Positions 16,192 to 21,608 of a DNA stretch of 21,608 nt are shown piece by piece. This stretch comes from an uncultured Spirochaetales bacterium. Its GTDB lineage: Bacteria; Spirochaetota; Spirochaetia; Sphaerochaetales; Sphaerochaetaceae. The stretch covers positions 1-21,608 of the forward strand of contig CAMEXG010000012.1 in the NCBI GenBank assembly GCA_945947045.1. The letters are read 5' to 3'. Every line of letters begins with the position of its first letter. Position 1 is the stretch's first letter. A program made the position numbers and the translations under genes. The notes under the pieces are model-generated. The model worked only from the letters and a program-made list of their open reading frames with translations. It was not told the origin of the DNA and did not search any database.

Positions 16192-16797
16192 ATGAATACA
16201 AAAGAAAGAATACTAAAGGAAGCATTAGCTCTTTTTTCCCAAAAGGGATTTAAAGCTGTAACAGTTGACGACATAGCCCAGAGAGTCGGAATAAAGGCTC
16301 CTTCCCTGTATAAACACTACAAAGGAAAAAGTGAAATCATCTCTGCTCTTCTCGACAAGTCCATGTCCCGCTACAAAGAGTTTATCTCCACAATTCTTGT
16401 CTCCCCTACTTCTCCTCCGACACCCAAAGAGCTGGGAAACAAAGTCACATCTCTTTTAGAATACTCTCTTCACGACGAGTATGTAGCTCCACTAAGGAAA
16501 ATCATGACCATAGAGCAATTCTCTACAAAAGAGTTCGGGGATATGTACTCGGATCTATATGTCAACATGATGCTGGATTATCACACAGAACTTTTTTCCA
16601 AGATGATTAAAAACGGTGCAATCTCCAATGGAAATGCCAGAGAATTGGCTCTCATCTACGACTCCCCGTTTTTTATTCTTTTGGGAGAATGTGACAGACA
16701 CCCGGAAAAGGAAGAAGAAGCAAAGATAGAACTCAGAAACCATGTCGAGTTCTTCTTTTCAATGTTTTCACCAAAGACAAAATTGGAGGAAGTATGA
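16192..16797 (+). CDS. TetR/AcrR family transcriptional regulator
   Basis: A 201-residue repressor-type protein. The N-terminal helix-turn-helix is textbook: TKERILKEALALFSQKGFKA, then VTVDDIAQRVGIKAPSLYKH (about residues 24-43) and YKGKSEII. The C-terminal ligand domain is not diagnostic. Two inverted repeats overlap its own promoter, so it probably represses itself and the two genes behind it. Its stop overlaps the flavodoxin start (ATGA), and the GGAGG for that gene lies inside its last codons. The ribosome site for the TetR ATG is weak (TGGAAA). The ligand is unknown; flavins, redox-active compounds or a substrate of the lipoprotein are possibilities only. Confidence 0.93.
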   Translation: MNTKERILKEALALFSQKGFKAVTVDDIAQRVGIKAPSLYKHYKGKSEIISALLDKSMSRYKEFISTILVSPTSPPTPKELGNKVTSLLEYSLHDEYVAPLRKIMTIEQFSTKEFGDMYSDLYVNMMLDYHTELFSKMIKNGAISNGNARELALIYDSPFFILLGECDRHPEKEEEAKIELRNHVEFFFSMFSPKTKLEEV

Positions 16798-17312
16798 TTA
16801 AAGCCATTGTATACACAACGACTACAGGTACCACAGAGTGGTATGCAAAGAGACTTGGAGAACAAATAAAACTCCCAGTATTTACGCTTAAAGAAGCAGA
16901 GAGGGAATTAGAGAAGGGAGCCGAGATTGTTTATCTGGGTTGCATCAGGGCGAATATGATTTCAGGTCTCGATAAAGCCAAGGAGAACTACTCACCAGGT
17001 CTGATAGTAGGTGTGGGCCTGACAGAAAGCGGAAAAAATGATGAAGAAGTCAGAAAGGCCAATAACATAGATTCTTCCCTTCCACTTTTCACACTTCAGG
17101 GCGGATACTATCCCACAAAGCTTCACGGAATCAGTAAGCTTATCCTATCTCTAGTGGTAAAGAGTCAGAGAAAGAGTCTTGAGGCGAAAGAAATAAGGAC
17201 AGAGGAAGAAGAAAGAATGCTTTCTATTCTTCGTAACGGCGGGGAGCGGCAAGACGAAGAAGGACTAGCAAAGGTAACAATGAAACTAAAAGAAATCGGA
17301 GAGAAAAAATGA
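16794..17312 (+). CDS. Flavodoxin domain protein (HemG-like Flavodoxin_5 type)
   Basis: A 172-residue cytoplasmic protein. The N-terminus IKAIVYTTTTGTTEWYAKRL has the flavodoxin phosphate-binding loop (T-X-T-G-T-T) for FMN. VYLGCIRANM replaces the usual 'GSPIR.G' strand end, and LPLFTLQGGYYPTKLHGISK resembles the LFYLRGG-(F/Y)-DY..L segment of the Flavodoxin_5 group that includes HemG. It is a single-domain electron carrier or small flavoenzyme. The start overlaps the TetR stop with a strong GGAGGAAG site, and its own stop overlaps the next ATG, so translation of the three genes is coupled. The following FMN-binding lipoprotein suggests a shared redox task. HemG activity itself is not claimed. 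Confidence 0.8.
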   Translation: MIKAIVYTTTTGTTEWYAKRLGEQIKLPVFTLKEAERELEKGAEIVYLGCIRANMISGLDKAKENYSPGLIVGVGLTESGKNDEEVRKANNIDSSLPLFTLQGGYYPTKLHGISKLILSLVVKSQRKSLEAKEIRTEEEERMLSILRNGGERQDEEGLAKVTMKLKEIGEKK

Positions 17313-17713
17313 AAAAGGCTTTTCGTTTTTTTCTAGTTCTATTCTTAATTCTTATTATTCTTGCTGTATCATGCACGGCCATGATGAATAAGGGGATGGA
17401 AAAAGCAAAGAATGAATTAATGCTTATTGAGGATCCTGATTTATCTAAAGTTGATGACGGAATCTACAAAGGAAAATATGACACGATGCTTGTAAAAGCA
17501 GAGGTTGAAGTCTCTGTAGTAAACCATAAGATAGTCTCAATTTCAATAATCAAGCATGAAAACGGAAAAGGAAAGCCGGCAGAGACAATAGTAGATACAA
17601 TTATTAAAGATAATTCCACCGATGTAGAACTAGTCGCAGGAGCCACTATGTCTTCCCTTGTAATAAGAGCTGCAGTAATCGACGCATTAAATAAAGGAAT
17701 AAAAGCCAGTTGA
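17309..17713 (+). CDS. FMN-binding domain lipoprotein
   Basis: A 134-residue lipid-anchored protein. The signal peptide ends in LAVSC (Cys22). The body is a single FMN_bind domain: DDGIYKGKYDTM, the VEVSVVNHKIVSISIIKHEN strands, and VELVAGATMSS. In this family an ApbE transferase attaches FMN to the Thr of an (S/T/A)GAT motif, here Thr113. The usual leading Asp of the motif (D-x-x-S-G-A-T) is Glu. Such proteins carry electrons outside the cytoplasmic membrane. The ATG overlaps the flavodoxin stop and has GGAGAG upstream. The -35 box of the next promoter overlaps its stop codon. No apbE gene is in the window, so flavinylation would need one elsewhere. Confidence 0.87.
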   Translation: MKKAFRFFLVLFLILIILAVSCTAMMNKGMEKAKNELMLIEDPDLSKVDDGIYKGKYDTMLVKAEVEVSVVNHKIVSISIIKHENGKGKPAETIVDTIIKDNSTDVELVAGATMSSLVIRAAVIDALNKGIKAS

Positions 17714-17738
17714 CATTAAGTACGATTTCGGACTTAAT
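17710..17738 (+). promoter_or_regulatory. Promoter of the MarR-MATE unit
   Basis: TTGACA (17710-17715) overlaps the stop codon of the preceding gene. A 17-base spacer leads to CTTAAT (17733-17738, 4/6). The expected +1 is 17744-17746, at or next to the A of the MarR ATG (17745), so the message may be nearly leaderless. Confidence 0.6.
17715..17738 (+). promoter_or_regulatory. 24-bp near-palindrome, likely MarR operator
   Basis: ATTAAGTACGAT facing TTCGGACTTAAT: 10 of 12 positions are symmetric, including the full outer heptamers ATTAAGT and ACTTAAT. It spans from the last base of the -35 box to the end of the -10 box, so a bound MarR dimer would exclude RNA polymerase. Confidence 0.75.
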
Positions 17739-17744
17739 AGAGAC

Positions 17745-18173
17745 ATGCAATATGGTTCTCCGGCTCTAAAAAGAATTAATCATCTTATATCTGAGTTAGA
17801 GCAGATTTATCATCAGTATGCTCTGAAATATAAGATTTCAGATAGCGTGTTTATTATTCTCTACACACTCTCTGTTGAAGGCGGGGAGTGTGCTCTTTCG
17901 GACATCGTCCTTCTTTCAGGACTTCCAAAACAAACAGTGAACTCAGCCATCAGAAAGATGGAAGAGGAAGAAATAATATTTTTGTCAGAAAATGGCAAAA
18001 GAAGAAAAAACGTAGTTTTGACAGAAAAGGGAAGAGAGAAAGCAGAAAACAGTGTTGTCAAACTCATAGAAATAGAAAACGGTATTTTTTCCAGATGGGG
18101 AGAAGAAAAGACAGAGAGATATATCAAAGAAACAGAAGAATACAATGATCTCATGAGAAAGGAGATCGACTAA
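17745..18173 (+). CDS. MarR family transcriptional regulator
   Basis: A 142-residue winged-helix protein. The DNA-binding core is CALSDIVLLSGLPKQTVNSA (about 48-67), followed by the wing region (IIFLSENGKRRKNVVLTEKG). Flanking helices would form the dimer. It sits directly before a MATE pump with a TAATG overlap, the arrangement of MepR-MepA in Staphylococcus, where a drug relieves repression of the pump. A palindrome covers its promoter. Only a weak AGAG precedes the ATG; there is no other in-frame start nearby. Autorepression and control of the pump are inferred from layout. Confidence 0.92.
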   Translation: MQYGSPALKRINHLISELEQIYHQYALKYKISDSVFIILYTLSVEGGECALSDIVLLSGLPKQTVNSAIRKMEEEEIIFLSENGKRRKNVVLTEKGREKAENSVVKLIEIENGIFSRWGEEKTERYIKETEEYNDLMRKEID

Positions 18174-19498
18174 TGCTAAGTCTCAGCGACCACTATACAC
18201 TTCCAAAACTTCTTAGATTCACCCTCCCCTCTGTATGCATGATGGTATTTACTTCCATCTACTTGGTCATTGACGGATTCTTCGTATCAAACTATGTAGG
18301 AAAGAGTGCCCTTGCTGCAGTGAATATGGTCTACCCCATAATCATGATAATAAGCTCCATAGGCTTTATGTTCGGTAGCGGGGGAAGTGCACTGGTTGCT
18401 GCAATGCTGGGAGAAGGAGAGAAGGAGAAGGCAAAGAAGACCTTTACTCTTATGTATCTCTTCCCTATGGCATTAGGATTTTTCGTCGCGATTCCCGCCT
18501 TCTTATTTTTACCAAAAATCTGCATTCTTATGGGAGCGGAAGGTGATCTATTATCTGACTGCAAGATATATGGAAGAGTACTTCTTTCCACTGTAGTACT
18601 CTTTATCGTCCAAATGGAGAGCCAAATCTTCTTTGTCACAGCAGAACGCCCCAAACTAGGACTTTTAGCAACCGTCATCGGATGCGGTACCAATATCGTC
18701 CTAGATGGATTATTTTGTGCAATATTTAAGTGGGGGATAGAGGGAGCTGCCGCAGCCACCGCCATCAGCCAAGCAGTCGGAGGCTTAATTCCTCTCATAT
18801 ATTTTTCATTTGCAAAGAACAACAAACTCCACTTTACAAAAACGAAGCTTGATTGGAGAGAGATAAAGCGTAGTGCCTCAAATGGGTTCTCGGAGCTCCT
18901 TTCCAACACATCTTCTTCAATAGTGGCAATGCTCTTCAACTTCCAGCTTATGAGATTCTCCGGAGAAGATGGAGTGGCAGCCTACAGTGTATTAATGTAT
19001 GTGAACATGGTGTTCCTTGCGTCCTTCATCGGTTTCTCTTCAGGAAGCAGCCCCATCGTTTCTTATAATTACGGGTCAGGAAACAATACAGAGCTGAAAG
19101 GTGTCTTTAAAAAGATATCTCTTCTAATTTCAATTACGTCACTTTTGATGCTTTTTTTAAGCTTTGTTTTGGCAGGACCTTTATCATACCTTTTTGTGGG
19201 ATACGATACAGCTTTATACAAAATGACAGTACGTGGCTTCTATATCTATGCCTTCTCATTTATTTTTTCAGGCATAAACATATTCTCGTCTTCATTTTTT
19301 ACTGCTCTCAATAATGGAAAAGTATCGGCATTTTTATCGTTTCTAAGGTCCTTCATCCTACCCTGTTCATTGGTTCTGATCCTTCCATATATTCTAGGAA
19401 TCGATGGAATTTGGGGCACACTAGTGCTATCGGAAGGAATCGCATTCTTCTTTTCCATTCTATGCTTAGTTATTTTCAGAAAGAGATATCACTATTAG
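18173..19498 (+). CDS. MATE family efflux transporter, MepA-like
   Basis: A 441-residue inner-membrane protein with about 12 hydrophobic segments. The start resembles MepA-type pumps: LPKLLRFTLPSVCMMVFTSI, then DGFFVSNYVGKSALAAVNMV, and FGSGGSALVAAMLGEGEKEK in the first half. FSSGSSPIVSYNYGSGN marks the equivalent point in the second half. These pumps expel cationic drugs or toxic metabolites using an ion gradient. The ATG overlaps the MarR stop (TAATG) and has AAGGAG 8 bases upstream. It differs clearly from the other MATE protein in the window, so the two are not recent duplicates. It ends one base before a convergent small ORF, with no terminator hairpin visible. Confidence 0.93.
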   Translation: MLSLSDHYTLPKLLRFTLPSVCMMVFTSIYLVIDGFFVSNYVGKSALAAVNMVYPIIMIISSIGFMFGSGGSALVAAMLGEGEKEKAKKTFTLMYLFPMALGFFVAIPAFLFLPKICILMGAEGDLLSDCKIYGRVLLSTVVLFIVQMESQIFFVTAERPKLGLLATVIGCGTNIVLDGLFCAIFKWGIEGAAAATAISQAVGGLIPLIYFSFAKNNKLHFTKTKLDWREIKRSASNGFSELLSNTSSSIVAMLFNFQLMRFSGEDGVAAYSVLMYVNMVFLASFIGFSSGSSPIVSYNYGSGNNTELKGVFKKISLLISITSLLMLFLSFVLAGPLSYLFVGYDTALYKMTVRGFYIYAFSFIFSGINIFSSSFFTALNNGKVSAFLSFLRSFILPCSLVLILPYILGIDGIWGTLVLSEGIAFFFSILCLVIFRKRYHY

Positions 19499-19499
19499 A

Positions 19500-19685
19500 T
19501 TAGTCCACGTCATCGTCATAGTCGCCACGACTTTCTCTGACAGCACTCCATCTGGATGACTTTTCTAACAGCATATCACCGTCTTCCTCGCCGTAGGACT
19601 CTTTCCAGCCCCTATAGCGTCTCTCGGCTTTAGGCTTCAGCCTACCTTTGTTTTTTTCTCTTAAATCTTCACTTCCGTTTGCCAT
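19500..19685 (-). CDS. Small charged hypothetical protein
   Basis: A 61-residue ORF with a very charged composition: a basic first half (KNKGRLKPKAERRYRG), then an acidic tail ending DYDDDVD. I know no family. For it being real: varied codon use, a fit of 44 bases behind the membrane-protein gene on the same strand, and a stop that just clears the MATE stop. Against: no ribosome site at normal distance (AAAGGG lies about 20 bases before the ATG). It could be a soluble accessory peptide of the membrane protein, but nothing in the sequence shows that. Confidence 0.5.
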   Translation of the reverse strand: MANGSEDLREKNKGRLKPKAERRYRGWKESYGEEDGDMLLEKSSRWSAVRESRGDYDDDVD

Positions 19686-19729
19686 AGCGCGTTGATTATG
19701 TACCCTTTACATGATTAGAGCAAGAAATA

Positions 19730-20467
19730 TTATGGTCTAAAGTATGCCAAAATACGCCCGATTATAAACATTAATGTAGAAACGGAAGCAAATATTAGGA
19801 CAAAGCTATTTACGCTTTCTTTCCAGCGTAATGCCAGAACCAAAACATCTCCGATAATCATAATTAAAAAAGGAACCAGGGACATTAGATTATCGGCTTT
19901 AGTCAGGAACACACGATTAAGCATATATGTGAAGGCCACAACTAAAGTAAGCGATACTATAGACTCGATGGTATGGAACAAAGCCGCCTTGTCAATGTTA
20001 GATTTGTATACAACAGGAATAGCCATAGAGAACATGACACAGTATATAAGCGAATACCACATAAGAAAGTTATCTCCGCCTTCCCCTGTCTTCTCCACTG
20101 TCCTAAGCACCATAAGAGCGATCAAAGCGCCGTAAGAGACAAACTGAATGGGGGGAATAGTATATTCAGTATGAACCATTCCAGATATAAGTATTACTCC
20201 TGCAGTAAGAGTAAGTAACGAATAATCGACTTTTGCATCTTTCGAAACCAAAGAAGCCCAAAAGCCTTTATTGAAGAAACAGATGAGAACGAGAAATGAG
20301 AAAAGAGAAATCATTGTAACTACGTTTACATATATATCAAAAGAAGAAGAGAACATCTCTTTTCTAGAAAGGGAGAACGAACGATATAGACTTTGAAATC
20401 TCTCTGCAAATAGAATCAAAAAATACAATAGAAAAAGGAATGATATAGGTTTCTGAAAGCTCTTCAT
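19730..20467 (-). CDS. Polytopic membrane protein of unknown function
   Basis: A 245-residue hydrophobic protein with about eight predicted membrane spans, at roughly residues 7-22, 44-66, 83-99, 107-122, 134-153, 166-184, 194-212 and 219-241. No transporter, enzyme or sensor motif stands out. The longest soluble segment is the loop around residues 24-43 (RFQSLYRSFSLSRKEMFSSS). ATG 20467 has AGGAG 7 bases upstream. It is separated from the QueD-like gene by a terminator, so it needs its own promoter in the roughly 100-base gap, where I see no convincing pair of boxes. A small charged ORF follows it. Family not recognised. Confidence 0.8.
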   Translation of the reverse strand: MKSFQKPISFLFLLYFLILFAERFQSLYRSFSLSRKEMFSSSFDIYVNVVTMISLFSFLVLICFFNKGFWASLVSKDAKVDYSLLTLTAGVILISGMVHTEYTIPPIQFVSYGALIALMVLRTVEKTGEGGDNFLMWYSLIYCVMFSMAIPVVYKSNIDKAALFHTIESIVSLTLVVAFTYMLNRVFLTKADNLMSLVPFLIMIIGDVLVLALRWKESVNSFVLIFASVSTLMFIIGRILAYFRP

Positions 20468-20569
20468 ACTTATCTCCTATTTACAGTAATAATCCTGGTT
20501 TTACGTATTGAACAGAATAAACTGATCCGAATAATTCAATATCAGACATCTCCCTCTGCTTTTGTATAC

Positions 20570-20599
20570 AAAAAAAGGACGAAGCAACGCCCCGCCCTT
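20570..20599 (-). terminator. Terminator of the Fur-QueD-like unit
   Basis: On the minus strand AAGGGCGGGGC and GCTTCGTCCTT form an 11-bp stem (three G-U pairs) around a GTT loop. The stem merges into a run of seven T. It lies about 20 bases after the QueD-like stop codon. Confidence 0.87.
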
Positions 20600-20618
20600 A
20601 AGAATCAGACGATTCTAA

Positions 20619-21185
20619 TCATGCTTTTTTATATCCGCACTTCGGGCACACACCCTTCTCATTAAGAGCGATACCGCAAAGAGGACAACGATCCTTTGTT
20701 CCAGACACCTCATACTCTTCAGAAGCCTTATTGACTCCACTTGTAAATGACAGCTTTGCAATATTTAGCTTGTCCTTCAATAGGTCATAGACTATTTTGA
20801 TCATACCTTCAACGGTCATCGTCTCCTTTGTAACGACCAAGCGGCACTCAGGATAAGCTTTTGCGAGATCTGTTTCAAAAGCAGGACCCTTCATCTTGTT
20901 TGTAGGAGCACCATTTCTTATTCCCTGCTTTTCATAGACATCAAGAATAGCAGGGAGAAGCGGATCGTCTTCTCTTAGAATCAAAGCATGATCGAAATTC
21001 TTCAATACTTCCCAAGCTGTCTTCTGAATCTCGTTACATGGGAAAACCATGTTCACTCCGCTCTCTACTGTATCTTCCACTTCGATCGTCAACTCACCTG
21101 TGTGACCATGTAGATACTGGGCTTCTCCCTTGAAGCCATAAAATCTGTGTGCATACTGCAGACTAAGTGTCGTAATACTTCTCAT
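20619..21185 (-). CDS. PTPS/QueD-like protein with C-terminal zinc ribbon
   Basis: A 188-residue protein of the 6-pyruvoyl-tetrahydropterin synthase fold. The zinc ligands are visible as YAHRF (His13) and LHGHTGE (His26, His28). The NFDHALI motif (Asp65-His66) and MTVEGM (Glu126) are kept. In QueD/PTPS a catalytic Cys stands four residues before the HGH; here that position is Ala22, with Glu21 beside it. A two-knuckle zinc ribbon follows at the C-terminus (CPLCG and CPKCG, Cys167/170/180/183). The family makes pterin or 7-deazaguanine precursors; without the Cys this one may do a different reaction, as PTPS-III and related variants do. AAAGGAG precedes the ATG. It lies 12 bases after a Fur-family gene. 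Confidence 0.85.
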   Translation of the reverse strand: MRSITTLSLQYAHRFYGFKGEAQYLHGHTGELTIEVEDTVESGVNMVFPCNEIQKTAWEVLKNFDHALILREDDPLLPAILDVYEKQGIRNGAPTNKMKGPAFETDLAKAYPECRLVVTKETMTVEGMIKIVYDLLKDKLNIAKLSFTSGVNKASEEYEVSGTKDRCPLCGIALNEKGVCPKCGYKKA

Positions 21186-21197
21186 TTTCTTTCTCCT

Positions 21198-21602
21198 TTA
21201 TTTATCTTCATCCTGCTTTTTTCTGCAGGAGGAACATATCCCATTGAAAATTATGTCATGGCCTGAGAAAACAAAACCGTGGGCATCTTTCACTTTATTC
21301 TCCAGATTTGGAATATAATCCATCTCTACATCAAATAGATTCCCACAAACCAGGCACTTGGCATGATAGTGTTTGGGTGCGATCAGTTCATACCTGCTGG
21401 CACCTCCCGGGACCTCGATACGTAGCAAAATCCCCTCCTCCGCCATTTTATTCATGTTTCTGAAAACCGTGGCCTTTCCAACACTTGGATTCTCTTTCCT
21501 GACTTCTTTGTAGACGTCTTCAGCAGTACAATGTCTGGGCATCTTTTTAATAGTGTCCAGAATTACCGAAAGCTGTTTTGTGTTACGTCTTGCTGTGTTC
21601 AT
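21198..21602 (-). CDS. Fur family regulator, PerR-like
   Basis: A 134-residue metal-dependent regulator. The winged helix includes HCTAEDVYKE and SVGKATVFRNMNKM. Metal sites: structural zinc at CLVCG (Cys83, Cys86) and CSSC (Cys123, Cys126). A regulatory site fits PerR of Bacillus with a constant offset of 13: His24, His78, His80 and Asp91 match PerR His37, His91, His93 and Asp104. Glu72 stands where PerR has Asp85. The Asp91 (rather than Glu) and HYHAKC point to a peroxide sensor over an iron sensor, but this is inference. Only 6 bases upstream of ATG 21602 are in the window, so promoter and operator are not visible. It forms a unit with the QueD-like gene. Confidence 0.9.
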   Translation of the reverse strand: MNTARRNTKQLSVILDTIKKMPRHCTAEDVYKEVRKENPSVGKATVFRNMNKMAEEGILLRIEVPGGASRYELIAPKHYHAKCLVCGNLFDVEMDYIPNLENKVKDAHGFVFSGHDIIFNGICSSCRKKQDEDK

Positions 21603-21608
21603 TAGTGT

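Noticed and set aside
18331..18939. 202-codon minus-strand ORF inside the MepA-like gene
   Set aside because: It lies wholly within a clear membrane-protein gene and has no family motif or ribosome site; a shadow frame.

Overview
The window looks like a chromosomal segment from an anaerobic spirochaete, probably near Sphaerochaeta/Treponema. This is an inference from four things: moderately AT-rich DNA, strong AGA/GGA use, several small lipoproteins with L-(A/S/V)-S-C lipoboxes, and an outer-membrane protein resembling the treponemal UPF0164/FadL-like group. I see no rRNA, tRNA, insertion sequence, phage gene or CRISPR array. About twenty protein genes are present.

Positions 1-6224. A GNAT acetyltransferase (+) faces a minus-strand run. 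Read 5' to 3', that run is a LacI-type regulator, a MATE transporter ending at a clear terminator, an AnsB-like L-asparaginase without a signal peptide, a lipoprotein, and a FadL/UPF0164-like beta-barrel. The lipoprotein and barrel genes overlap by 4 bp.

Positions 6307-11210. A tightly coupled CutC-MlrC pair (+) ends in a perfect-palindrome terminator whose stem contains the mlrC-like stop codon. Opposite lie a LacX-type aldose epimerase with an altered active-site His and a phospholipase D-type lipoprotein. Upstream of the lipoprotein is a stretch of frame-shifting, broken coding sequence.

Positions 11443-16127. A purine and peptide block (+) starts from a recognisable promoter. Its IMP dehydrogenase strongly resembles the Tritrichomonas foetus type. 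A hairpin that pairs with the next ribosome binding site follows. The next gene fuses an archaeal-style PurO IMP cyclohydrolase domain to the AICAR transformylase half of PurH. Peptidase T ends the block. The first two genes would carry AICAR through IMP to XMP, that is, towards GMP.

Positions 16136-19498. Two regulated modules follow (+). A TetR regulator, a flavodoxin and an FMN-binding lipoprotein lie behind a TTGACA-N17-TATATT promoter carrying two inverted repeats. A MarR regulator and a MepA-like MATE pump lie behind a promoter covered by a 24-bp near-palindrome, with its predicted start at or next to the ATG.

Positions 19500-21602. On the minus strand are a PerR-like Fur regulator and a PTPS/QueD-fold protein that lacks the usual catalytic Cys and carries a zinc ribbon, ending at a good terminator. 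Beyond it are a polytopic membrane protein and a small charged ORF.

The items most worth following up are the PurO-PurH fusion with its T. foetus-type IMPDH partner, the hairpin between them, the two self-regulated modules, and the Cys-less QueD-like zinc-ribbon protein.
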